Below, piece by piece: positions 1 through 7,800 of a stretch of 9,435 nt of DNA (positions are counted from its first letter, which is position 1; the number at the start of each line of letters is the position of its first letter). Source of the DNA: an uncultured Bacteroidia bacterium. Lineage in GTDB: Bacteria > Bacteroidota > Bacteroidia > Bacteroidales > UBA932. The DNA is taken from contig CADBPH010000007.1 of NCBI GenBank assembly GCA_902796455.1, positions 1-9,435 on the forward strand. The letters run 5' to 3'. The position numbers were made by a program, and so were the translations under genes. The notes beneath the pieces were generated by a model that had not been told where the DNA came from, ran no database searches, and worked only from the letters and a program-made list of their open reading frames with translations.

Positions 1-476
1 ACCTGCGTTTTCCCGACATGACTGAACAGATCTTCCAGTGCAGCGATTTGCCCGGGAGTCGCCTGAACGGCAGCGATATAAGTCATGCTCTCACCGATCT
101 CGACAGCCGTATTGGGAATGGCATAAGCGATGGCGGGCACCGCCCCGTCCTTCTCCAGCCATTCCAGCAGTTGGCCGGGTGCAATTCCGGGAGCGACGCT
201 GACAATCAATTGCCGGTCATAATCCAACACCGGAGCCGTCTCCTTGAGGACAGCTTCCATTTGCCACGGCTTGACGGCAAAAAAAATCATTTCCGCGTCC
301 TGCACGGCCGCTCGGTTGTCAGTAGCCGTGCGGAATCCGCGGGAAGCGAATTCTTCCAGGGTCGACGGATGGCGGGCGGTCACTGTGATATCCGCAGCCG
401 CGACCGTCCCGGCCCTGACAAGCCCGCGGGCAAGGGCTCCGCCCATATTGCCCGCACCGATGATCGCGATCTTCAT
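1..476 (-). CDS. proC: Pyrroline-5-carboxylate reductase, N-terminal part (cut by left edge)
   Basis: This cytoplasmic enzyme reduces 1-pyrroline-5-carboxylate to L-proline with NAD(P)H, the last step of proline synthesis. The visible 158 codons begin MKIAIIGAGNMGG, a Rossmann nucleotide-binding motif GxGxxG at residues 7-12. They continue with the family's FFAVKP segment (residues 65-70), a VSVAPGI strand (92-98) and the IPNTA segment (120-124) that corresponds to the conserved MPNT(P/A) motif. Full-length family members are about 265 aa, so roughly the C-terminal 40% (the dimerisation and substrate domain) lies outside the window. The start at 476 gives the canonical N-terminus. An in-frame ATG at 485 would add three residues (MKD), and a -7 box at 491-498 is so close that either start gives an almost leaderless message. 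The gene is divergent from the sugar-degradation operon and probably unrelated housekeeping. An 8-T run on the coding strand (279-286) leaves the frame open. Confidence 0.93.
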   Translation of the reverse strand, partial: MKIAIIGAGNMGGALARGLVRAGTVAAADITVTARHPSTLEEFASRGFRTATDNRAAVQDAEMIFFAVKPWQMEAVLKETAPVLDYDRQLIVSVAPGIAPGQLLEWLEKDGAVPAIAYAIPNTAVEIGESMTYIAAVQATPGQIAALEDLFSHVGKTQ

Positions 477-490
477 GTCTTTCATAGAAA

Positions 491-498
491 CAAATGTA
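491..498 (-). promoter_or_regulatory. Putative Bacteroidota -7 box for proC (TACATTTG)
   Basis: The minus strand reads TACATTTG, an exact match to the Bacteroidota sigma-ABfr -7 consensus TAnnTTTG. With the usual spacing, transcription would begin near 487, only about 2 nt before the ATG at 485 or 11 nt before the ATG at 476. I see no convincing -33 TTTG at the expected distance upstream. The box abuts the inverted repeat at 498-521, so a protein bound there would contact or block this promoter. The call rests on motif and position only. Confidence 0.4.
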
Positions 499-521
499 TG
501 AAAAAATCGGTATTTTTTCAT
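498..521. repeat. Perfect inverted repeat between the divergent promoters, possible operator
   Basis: Left arm ATGAAAAAAT (498-507) and right arm ATTTTTTCAT (512-521) are exact reverse complements separated by the 4-nt spacer CGGT. The repeat sits in the 142-bp region between proC and the PUL operon. It touches the proC -7 box and is centred about 54 bp upstream of the predicted PUL transcription start. That geometry suits a dimeric transcription factor that activates the plus-strand operon or represses proC. The stem is almost all A-T with short loop and lies upstream of both predicted transcripts, so a terminator or RNA hairpin is less likely. No regulator gene is present in the window. Confidence 0.5.
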
Positions 522-552
522 CTGAAATGGTAGGTTTTAATAAAATTCATAT

Positions 553-560
553 TATCTTTG
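553..560 (+). promoter_or_regulatory. Putative -7 box of the PUL operon (TATCTTTG)
   Basis: TATCTTTG is an exact match to the Bacteroidota -7 consensus TAnnTTTG in an AT-rich stretch upstream of the first hydrolase gene. The predicted start of transcription near 564 gives a 5' leader of about 55 nt to the ATG at 619. A clear -33 TTTG about 19-20 bp upstream is not visible (only gttttaa at 534-540, too close), which would be consistent with a promoter needing an activator. No other good -7 box is seen in the short gaps before the downstream genes, so this may drive all five genes. Confidence 0.5.
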
Positions 561-618
561 TATTTATACCACAGTGCACCTATGTTGCCCTGTGCTCACC
601 CATCATAACTTAATGCAC

Positions 619-2061
619 ATGAAACGTCTATTCCTCTCCTTGATGATTCTGGCCACAGTGGCCGCCTCTGCCCAGACAACCTTACGCAAGTCAGTTACTT
701 GGCAGAATATTCAAGCCCATCCGGCTCCGCTTCCAGTTTCCGGAGAGTTGATTCCCATCAAATCCAACCTCGACGCAGCCTCCTTCTGGTCTGTGGGCAG
801 CGAAACCCTCGACCGGGATTTCGCCGACTTCGAGAAATACAAGGAATTCATGGGTGAGACCGGCGTCGGGTATTCCCGCCTGCAGAGCGGCTGGGCCAAG
901 ACGGAACAGAAGAAAGGAAAATACGATTTCAGCTGGATCGACGCCCATGTCGACGGACTCATCGCCCAGGGCATCCATCCCTGGATCTGCCTGTGCTACG
1001 GCAACCCCGTCTATTCCGACCACGGTTATGACCTGAATGCCAAATTGTTCCCCGACGGACCGATCATGGACGGATGGCTGAAATACGTCCGGGCCTGCGT
1101 GAAGCGCTACAAGGGGAAAGTCACGATGTGGGAGGTCTGGAACGAGCCCGACGGCGGGAAGAACAAGGAATCTTATCCGCTGTATGCCAACTTGTTCGTC
1201 CGGACGGCAAAGGTCATCCGCGAGGTTGACCCGCAGGCCAAGATCGCCGCATTCGGCGCCTGCTCCCCGGACCGGGAATACATCCGCAAGGGCATGGAAC
1301 TGATCAAGGAAGCGGGCGGCCTTCCGTACGTGGACTACATTACCTACCATGGATACTGGTCCACCCCGGAACTGATCATCCCTGCCGTCAAGAAACTCCG
1401 CGCGGACATGGATGCCTACAGCCCTTCCATCGGCCTGCTGCAGGGCGAGACGGGCTGCCCCGCCCAATTGGAATACGGCCATGCGATGAACAGCATCGAA
1501 TGGACCGAATACAGCCAGGCGAAATGGGATCTCCGCCAGGCACTGACCCAATTCGGCCTGGGAATCCCCTACTCTTTCTTCACGATGGTGGACCTCAACT
1601 ACGGATGGATGCTCCAGTCATACGGACTCATCCGGTTGAACGGGGTCAAGGCTCCGGTTTACAAACGGCCTAAATTCTATGCAGTCCAGCATGTTACCAG
1701 CCTTTTCACCCCGGACATGAAGTCGGTCGAAGGGGTCCAGGTCGCAGGACCGGCCAACACGCAGATCACCTCGTTCGGACTGGAAAAAGCCGGAAAGAAA
1801 GTGGGTTGCATGCTGTGGCTCAGCGCTTCCCGCCCTTCCTCCTCGCTGGAGCGGCACCTGATGGACATCGACATCACCGGACTGGACCTGAAGGATCCGG
1901 TCTATGTCGACATGCTGACCGGCCTCGTCCACGAAATCAAAGGGCTGATCCTCTACAATAAGGGCGGCAAACTCGGCATGAAGGACCTGCCCGTCTGGGA
2001 CTGCCCCGTCGTAATCATGGAGCGTTCCGCCGTTCCTTTCAAAGCTGCGGCTGACAAATAA
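619..2061 (+). CDS. Clan-A (GH39-like) glycoside hydrolase, paralogue 1
   Basis: Predicted secreted retaining glycoside hydrolase of 480 aa with a (beta/alpha)8 barrel. The ATG at 619 is chosen because it begins a clean type I signal peptide (MKRLFLSLMILATVAASAQ, cleavage after residue 18). The frame extends upstream to a GTG at 574, but those residues are not signal-like. WEVWNEP at 171-177 carries the acid/base candidate Glu176, and LLQGETGCP at 273-281 carries the nucleophile candidate Glu277. The YHGYW segment at 243-247 supplies the usual His/Tyr between them. Residues from about 360 to the end form a probable beta-sandwich, ending in the LPVWDCPVVI strand common to such enzymes. The closest recognisable family type is GH39, but GH5/GH30-like or an undefined family is possible, and the substrate is unknown. 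It is first in the operon, 15 bp from the GH28 gene, and a clear paralogue of the protein at 3348-4796. There is no lipobox, so a periplasmic location is likely. Confidence 0.82.
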   Translation: MKRLFLSLMILATVAASAQTTLRKSVTWQNIQAHPAPLPVSGELIPIKSNLDAASFWSVGSETLDRDFADFEKYKEFMGETGVGYSRLQSGWAKTEQKKGKYDFSWIDAHVDGLIAQGIHPWICLCYGNPVYSDHGYDLNAKLFPDGPIMDGWLKYVRACVKRYKGKVTMWEVWNEPDGGKNKESYPLYANLFVRTAKVIREVDPQAKIAAFGACSPDREYIRKGMELIKEAGGLPYVDYITYHGYWSTPELIIPAVKKLRADMDAYSPSIGLLQGETGCPAQLEYGHAMNSIEWTEYSQAKWDLRQALTQFGLGIPYSFFTMVDLNYGWMLQSYGLIRLNGVKAPVYKRPKFYAVQHVTSLFTPDMKSVEGVQVAGPANTQITSFGLEKAGKKVGCMLWLSASRPSSSLERHLMDIDITGLDLKDPVYVDMLTGLVHEIKGLILYNKGGKLGMKDLPVWDCPVVIMERSAVPFKAAADK

Positions 2062-2076
2062 AATACGTAACGAACG

Positions 2077-3336
2077 ATGAAGAAGATTGTTTCCATACTT
2101 TGCGGTTTGCTGACGCTGCAGTCCCTGCTGGCGGCGGATTTCGATGTCCGGAAGTTCGGAGCCAAGGGAGACGGCGTCAAAATGAACACGGAGGCCATCC
2201 AGAAGGCCATCGACGCCTGCACGAAGGCGGGTGGCGGAAGGGTCGTGCTCATGGACGGAGTCTACCTGACAGGGCCCATCCAGCTCAAGGAGGGGGTCAA
2301 CCTGTACATTGACGGAACGGCGCGCCTGCTGGCCTCCCCGGACATCAAGGACTACCACGAGTGGCCGGACCCGAAGCACTTCATCACCGAGAACCTTCCC
2401 CGTCCGAACCGGAACGCCTGCCTCATCTTTGCCGACGAAGCCGACCGGATCTCCATCACGGGCCGAGGGGTCATTGACGGCAACGGGACCTACCATGTCA
2501 CCGAAGGAAAGGGCTGGAACGAACTGCTCAAATACAAACGGATCCATCCCTACGCCGAGACCCTGCCCCGCGTCGTCTTCTTCGCCGGATGCAAAGACGT
2601 CCTGATTTCGGATGTGACGATGCTCAACCAGCCGGCCGGCTGGAGCTACTGGATCCATGACTGCGACCGCGTTACGATCCGCGGACTGCAGATACTGGCC
2701 AGCCTCGAATACCCCAACAATGACGGCATCCACGTCAACTGCAGCCGGGACGTGACCATCTCCGACTGCCACATCGAAGGCGGGGACGACTGCATCATCG
2801 CCCGCGCGAACAGCCGCTCGCTGCACGAGAACAAGCCGATGGAGCGCATGACGGTTACGAATTGCGTCCTGCGCAGCTCGGCCTACGGCGTCCGCCTGGC
2901 CTGGACCAACGACGGAATCATCCGGAACTGCATCTTCTCCAACCTTGTGATTACCAACTCGTACTGGGGCGTGGGAATGCAGCTTCCCAAAAAGCCGGTC
3001 GCAGACTTCGGCCGGGAAGATACCCTTGTCGACAACATCCTCTTCTCCAACATCGTCATGACGGGCATCGTCAACTCGCCCATCATGTTCGAGGTGAGCC
3101 CGCTCCCGGAAGTGACCATTAACGCGGTGCGGAATATCCGCTTCACGAACATCCATGCGACGGGTAAGCATTTCCCGTATTTCCACGGAAGGGCGGAAAA
3201 TCCGCTGCAGAACTTCGTCTTCGACAACTGCAGCTTCGTCCGCGAAGCGGAGCCGGACCAGAAGGAGCCCGAAATCTTCCGTTACACCGAGGGTTTCACC
3301 TTTAACGCTACAACGTTTACCACGCTCAACAACTAA
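2077..3336 (+). CDS. GH28-type (polygalacturonase-like) right-handed beta-helix hydrolase
   Basis: A 419-aa secreted protein, normal length for GH28, whose characterised members hydrolyse galacturonosyl linkages in pectin with inversion. A type I signal peptide covers about residues 1-20. The mature protein opens with the diagnostic FDVRKFGAKGDG (22-33), then GGGRVVLMDGVYLTGPIQL (52-70) and ITGRGVIDGNG (127-137). NND at 214-216 corresponds to the catalytic NTD motif and GGDD at 235-238 to the second catalytic motif, so the three catalytic aspartates Asp216, Asp237 and Asp238 are kept. The third motif (GHG) and fourth motif (RIK) are not recognisable: by eye they align with SAYG (268-271) and GMQ (300-302). 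This argues against a standard polygalacturonase and for another specificity, for example a rhamnogalacturonan- or exo-type activity. It lies between the two clan-A paralogues with 15- and 11-bp gaps, so it is surely co-transcribed with them. Confidence 0.88.
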   Translation: MKKIVSILCGLLTLQSLLAADFDVRKFGAKGDGVKMNTEAIQKAIDACTKAGGGRVVLMDGVYLTGPIQLKEGVNLYIDGTARLLASPDIKDYHEWPDPKHFITENLPRPNRNACLIFADEADRISITGRGVIDGNGTYHVTEGKGWNELLKYKRIHPYAETLPRVVFFAGCKDVLISDVTMLNQPAGWSYWIHDCDRVTIRGLQILASLEYPNNDGIHVNCSRDVTISDCHIEGGDDCIIARANSRSLHENKPMERMTVTNCVLRSSAYGVRLAWTNDGIIRNCIFSNLVITNSYWGVGMQLPKKPVADFGREDTLVDNILFSNIVMTGIVNSPIMFEVSPLPEVTINAVRNIRFTNIHATGKHFPYFHGRAENPLQNFVFDNCSFVREAEPDQKEPEIFRYTEGFTFNATTFTTLNN

Positions 3337-3347
3337 AAAATCTGCAA

Positions 3348-4796
3348 ATGAACAAGACTCTTCGTATCCTCTTCGCCTGTGTGCTTGCCGTCGCAGCCAT
3401 CCTGCCGGCACGCGCACAGCTTCGTCCGTCCGTCACGTACGAGAAGATGAAGCTGAACGCCGTGAAATTGCCCGAAGTCGGGGAACTGGTCACGCCGGCC
3501 CCGGACCTCCAGAAGCAATACTGGTGGTCGATCGGCTGCGAGACCCTCGACCGCGACTTTGCCGATTTCGACCAGTTCAAGGACTATTTCGTCGAACTGG
3601 GTATCGGCTACGCCCGGCTGCAGAGCGGATGGGCCAAGACGGAAAAAGAAAAAGGGAAATATGATTTCGCCTGGCTCGACCACATCGTCGACGGACTGAT
3701 CGAGCGCGGAGTCAAACCGTGGATGTGCCTGTGCTACAGCAACCCGATCTACGGGGAAGGATCCATCAACCTCGGTTCCGGCATCTTCACGGACAAGGAA
3801 ACCGTCAAAGCCTGGAACAAGTACGTGGAAGCCGTCGCCAAACGCTACAAAGGCAAAATCTGGATGTACGAGGTCTGGAACGAGCCCAAACACACTCCGG
3901 AAAACGTGGAGGCGTGCGCGAACCTGTACATCAACACCGCGGAATCCATCCGCAAGCATGACAAGAAGGTCCCGATCGCGGCATTCGGCCTGCACGGCCT
4001 GCCGGGATCCATTCCGTGGGTCAAGCAAGTGTTCGAGTCCGTCAAGGCAAAAGGCAAAGCCGACTTGCTGGACATCCTGACCTACCATACGTATTATCCC
4101 TGCCCCGAGGCATCCGAAGCGCCTGTCCGGGAACTGGATGCGACCGTCAAGGCCATCGCCCCGCAGATGCGTCTGATCCAGGGTGAAAGCGGCTGCCCGT
4201 CCCAATTGGAGTACGGCCATGCGATGGCCAACCTCGAATGGACCGAATACAGCCAGGTAAAATGGAATCTCCGCCACATGCTGACCGACTGGAGCATGGA
4301 GATCCCCTCGAGCGTCTTCACGATGGTGGACCTGCAGTATACCAACTACATGCTGCAGTCCTTCGGGCAGCTCCGCTGCGACCTGTCCGGAAAGGTCCGC
4401 TACAAACGTCCGAGCTTCTACGGCGTCCGGAATCTGGCCGCCGTCATCACGGCTGACTGCAAGCCGTCGAAGGACTTCACGGTCACCTACCGCGGTGAGG
4501 AACGCCTTTCCTCCCTCGGCCTGAGCAAGGACGGAAAGACCGTCGGCGTCTTCCTCTGGTTCTCCGACCAGGAGCCTTCCAGCTGCCTGGAACGGAAGGA
4601 AGTCAGCATCGAAATCGATGGAATCGATCTCCAGAACACGGTCTACTTCGACCCGGTTACGGGAAAAGCCTACGACCTCAAATCCTGCCTGTACAAAGGT
4701 GACCGCAGCAAAGGACACACCCGCTACCACAACCTTCCGCTGTGGGACAGCCCGATCCTGATTATCAACCAAGCATACCTGAACCTGAAGAAATAA
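3348..4796 (+). CDS. Clan-A (GH39-like) glycoside hydrolase, paralogue 2
   Basis: A 482-aa secreted protein homologous along its whole length to the product of 619-2061. The ATG at 3348 starts a type I signal peptide ending PARA|Q (about residue 23), and there is no lipobox. YEVWNEP at 174-180 holds the acid/base candidate Glu179, LIQGESGCP at 276-284 holds the nucleophile candidate Glu280, and YHTYY (246-250) lies between. Long identical blocks are shared with the paralogue, including ETLDRDFADF (65-74), RLQSGWAKTE (90-99) and QLEYGHAM (286-293), followed by EWTEYSQ. A C-terminal beta-sandwich ends LPLWDSPILI (463-472). The stretches just after the acid/base motif and after the YHTYY motif differ strongly between the paralogues, suggesting different substrate subsites. 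It sits 11 bp after the GH28 gene and 33 bp before the SusC gene. The exact family and substrate are uncertain, but the fold and retaining mechanism are well supported. Confidence 0.82.
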   Translation: MNKTLRILFACVLAVAAILPARAQLRPSVTYEKMKLNAVKLPEVGELVTPAPDLQKQYWWSIGCETLDRDFADFDQFKDYFVELGIGYARLQSGWAKTEKEKGKYDFAWLDHIVDGLIERGVKPWMCLCYSNPIYGEGSINLGSGIFTDKETVKAWNKYVEAVAKRYKGKIWMYEVWNEPKHTPENVEACANLYINTAESIRKHDKKVPIAAFGLHGLPGSIPWVKQVFESVKAKGKADLLDILTYHTYYPCPEASEAPVRELDATVKAIAPQMRLIQGESGCPSQLEYGHAMANLEWTEYSQVKWNLRHMLTDWSMEIPSSVFTMVDLQYTNYMLQSFGQLRCDLSGKVRYKRPSFYGVRNLAAVITADCKPSKDFTVTYRGEERLSSLGLSKDGKTVGVFLWFSDQEPSSCLERKEVSIEIDGIDLQNTVYFDPVTGKAYDLKSCLYKGDRSKGHTRYHNLPLWDSPILIINQAYLNLKK

Positions 4797-4829
4797 CAAT
4801 ACTCTATTATTATAAACAAAAATGGTACT

Positions 4830-7800
4830 ATGAATGTGAGGAAATCATTACTCATGACCGTGCTCCTGATTCTGGGCTTCGCCACTGCGTGGGCCCAGAA
4901 TAAAGTTACTGTGACCGGTACCATCGTGGACGACGAAGGTGTCCCGGTGGTCGGCGCCATGGTGATTGTGCCGGGCAACCCGGCATTGGGCGGAGCACAA
5001 ACCGATCCTGACGGTCGGTTCAAATTCAATGTCCCCGTGGGAGTGACCATCCAGGCAAGCATGATGGGCTTTACTTCCTGGGAGCAAAAGGTTACCGGAC
5101 CGGCTGACTATGTCATCACGCTGACGCCCAGTGCGGAACAGTTGGAGGATGCCGTTGTCGTCGGTTACGGCGTACAGAAGAAGGAAAGTATCGTCGGTTC
5201 CATCTCCCAGGTCAAGGGGGAACAATTGGAACTCGCCGGTACCACCAACCTGTCCGTTGCCCTCAGCGGTAAGGTGGCGGGTATGAACTCGTACTCAACG
5301 TACGGTTCCGGCGCACCGGGTGAAAACAACCAGAATTTCACCATCCGCGGTCTGTCCTCCTGGAACGGTAACACCCCGCTCGTCATGGTGGACGGCGTCG
5401 AACGTGAACTGACGTACCTGTCCCCGAACGAAATCACGAGCATTTCCGTCCTGAAGGATGCTTCGGCAACGGCCGTGTACGGTGCCAAGGGTGCGAACGG
5501 CGTTATCCTCGTCACGACGAAGACCGGTACGAAGGGCCGTCCGAAATTCAATGTCAGCCTGGAATACGGTATCGGTACGCCGTGGCGGCTGCCCAAGCAC
5601 ATCGACGCGCTGACCGTTTCCGAGATCGTGAACGCAGGATACCGCGCCCAGGGTTCCTTCGGTTCCATGTACTCCAGCCAGGAGCTGCAGTACTATGCCG
5701 ACGGATCCAACCCGCTCCGTTATCCGGACGTCGACTGGTATGCCGAGACCCTCAAGGACTTCGCAACCAATTACAATATCCACGCGAACGTTTCCGGCGG
5801 TTCTGACAAGGTCAAGTATTACTTCGGTGCGAACTACATCCACGAGGGTTCCCTCGCCAAGGGTCTGTTCGATCCGCAGAACAAGGCGTACAAGAGCGAA
5901 TCCTTCGCCCTGGACCAGTACAACTACCGGTTCAACCTCGACTTCACCCCGACCGCGACAACGACGGTCTCCGTGAAGATGGGCGGTACCCTCCAGGACA
6001 GGAGGGGCCTCCATGACGGTAACTCCGACTGGTGGTTCGGCCGAATCTACCAGAGCCCGACGACCCTGTATCCGGCTTATTATCCGGCATGGGCGCTGGA
6101 AAAATATCCGGACCCGGATTATCCCGACGAGCATGGAATCCGTATTGCGAGCAACATGGGTGCGTTCTACGAGAACCCGTACACCTATATCGCAAGCCCG
6201 AACATCAAGGTCACTGAGCGGAGCACCTTCGCCAATGACCTCCTCCTGAACCAGAAACTGGACTTCATCACCAAGGGCCTCTCGTTAACCGGAAAGGTTT
6301 CCCTGACTACCGCATTCACCCGGATCAAGATGGACATCAACAAGAGTTTCCAGGAGTGGGACATCATCTGGGACCGGGTCGATGCCGGATCGGACAACCC
6401 CTGGTACACCCCTACGGCTTCCAACTATGTCTGGAACGACAAGCCGTACAGCATCAGCCAGACGAACACCGCCAGCAGCATCTCGTACATCTTCTATCTG
6501 GAAGGTGCCCTGCGCTACCAGCGGAAATTCGCCGGTAAGCACAATGTTTCCGCCCTCGCCCTGTATTCGCAGCGCGAAGAAAACTCCGGGGCTTCCTTCC
6601 CGCACAGGAACCAGTCCCTGGTCGGCCGTGTAACGTATGACTATAAAGGGAAATACCTGCTCGAAGGAAACGTCGGTTACACCGGCAGTGAGCAGTTCTC
6701 CCCGAAATACCGTTTCGGTCTGTTCCCGTCCATCGCCGCCGGCTGGCGCATCTCGGACGAGCCGTTCTTCAAGAACGCCCTCCCTTGGTGGAGCACCATG
6801 AAGGTCCGTTATTCCATCGGTAAGGTCGGTTCCGACAGCTCTTCTGCCAACTGGCTGTACTACACCTACTGGGAAAAGGAATCCCGTCAGAACAAGTACT
6901 ATGTCGAAGGCTCCGCGGCCAACGAGAACGCCCGTTGGGAGACCGCGCTCAAGCAGGATCTCGGCTTCGAATTCGGCTGGTTCAACGATGACTTGACCCT
7001 GAATCTCGACTTCTTCGACGAGCACCGGTACGACATGCTGATGACCCCGATCGTCACCGCCTTCGTTTCCGTTTCCTTCAAGCCGATCAACGCCGGTGAG
7101 TTGAAGAAACACGGTCTCGATGTCGAGCTCAACTACCACCACAACTGGAGCAACGGCTGGTATCTCCAGACCGGCGCCCTCGCGGGATGGAACGAAAACC
7201 GCATCCTCAATTATGCGGAAGCAGCCTATACGCCCGAATACCAGAAACAAGTCGGGACCGCTTACGGTGCCGCCCGGATCGGTGCGACCACCGTCGATGA
7301 CCGGTACTTCAAGTCCATCGACGAAATCCACGGCTATCCGACCTACACGACTTCCTGGATCTACAACGTGATGCCGGGTGTCTTCAAATACACCGACTTC
7401 AAACCCGACGGCATCATCGAAATGGGCGACGCCCACACGATCAAGGGATCCGCTTATCCTTCCATGACCTGGTCCTTCCACTTCGGCGGCGGATACAAGC
7501 GCTTCCGGGCGAATGTCCTCTTCACCGGCACGCATAATAAATATATGTATGCCCGCCGGGCCGTGACGGTTCCGTTCCTCCAGGGTTACAACGTCGTCCA
7601 CGAAGAGTACGTGGACTACTGGCGGCCGGACAACCAGAACTCGAGAGCTCCGGTCGTGATGTTCTCTGACCTGATGTACGCCTGGGGCGGCGGTACGGCC
7701 AATTCCCCGGGTTATGACCTCCAGGTCCAGGACTATACGTGGCGTAATTCGGACTTCATCCGCCTCAAAGAGTTGATGCTCTCCTATACGTTCAACTCCG

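Noticed and set aside
498..521. Interpreting the AT-rich palindrome as a rho-independent terminator
   Set aside because: No gene transcribes toward it: both flanking genes point away, and the stem has no G-C core.
18..533. Plus-strand open frame over the proC region
   Set aside because: The minus strand encodes a textbook ProC N-terminus; the plus-strand protein has no recognisable feature.
570..594. Small hairpin CACAG/CTGTG in the 5' leader of the operon
   Set aside because: Only five base pairs with a 15-nt loop and no riboswitch-like context; likely chance.
574..618. GTG at 574 or ATG at 613 as start of the first hydrolase
   Set aside because: The extra residues precede and would bury the signal peptide; the ATG at 619 gives a normal MKR-type signal sequence.
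1618..3417. Antisense open frame of about 599 codons spanning the first hydrolase and GH28 genes
   Set aside because: It is opposite two well-recognised genes, has low-complexity Arg/Val/Asp-rich composition and no recognisable domain. Long antisense frames are expected from the strong C/G third-position bias.
3333..4799. Antisense open frame mirroring the whole second clan-A hydrolase gene
   Set aside because: Same composition artefact; the plus-strand product has a signal peptide, catalytic motifs and a paralogue.
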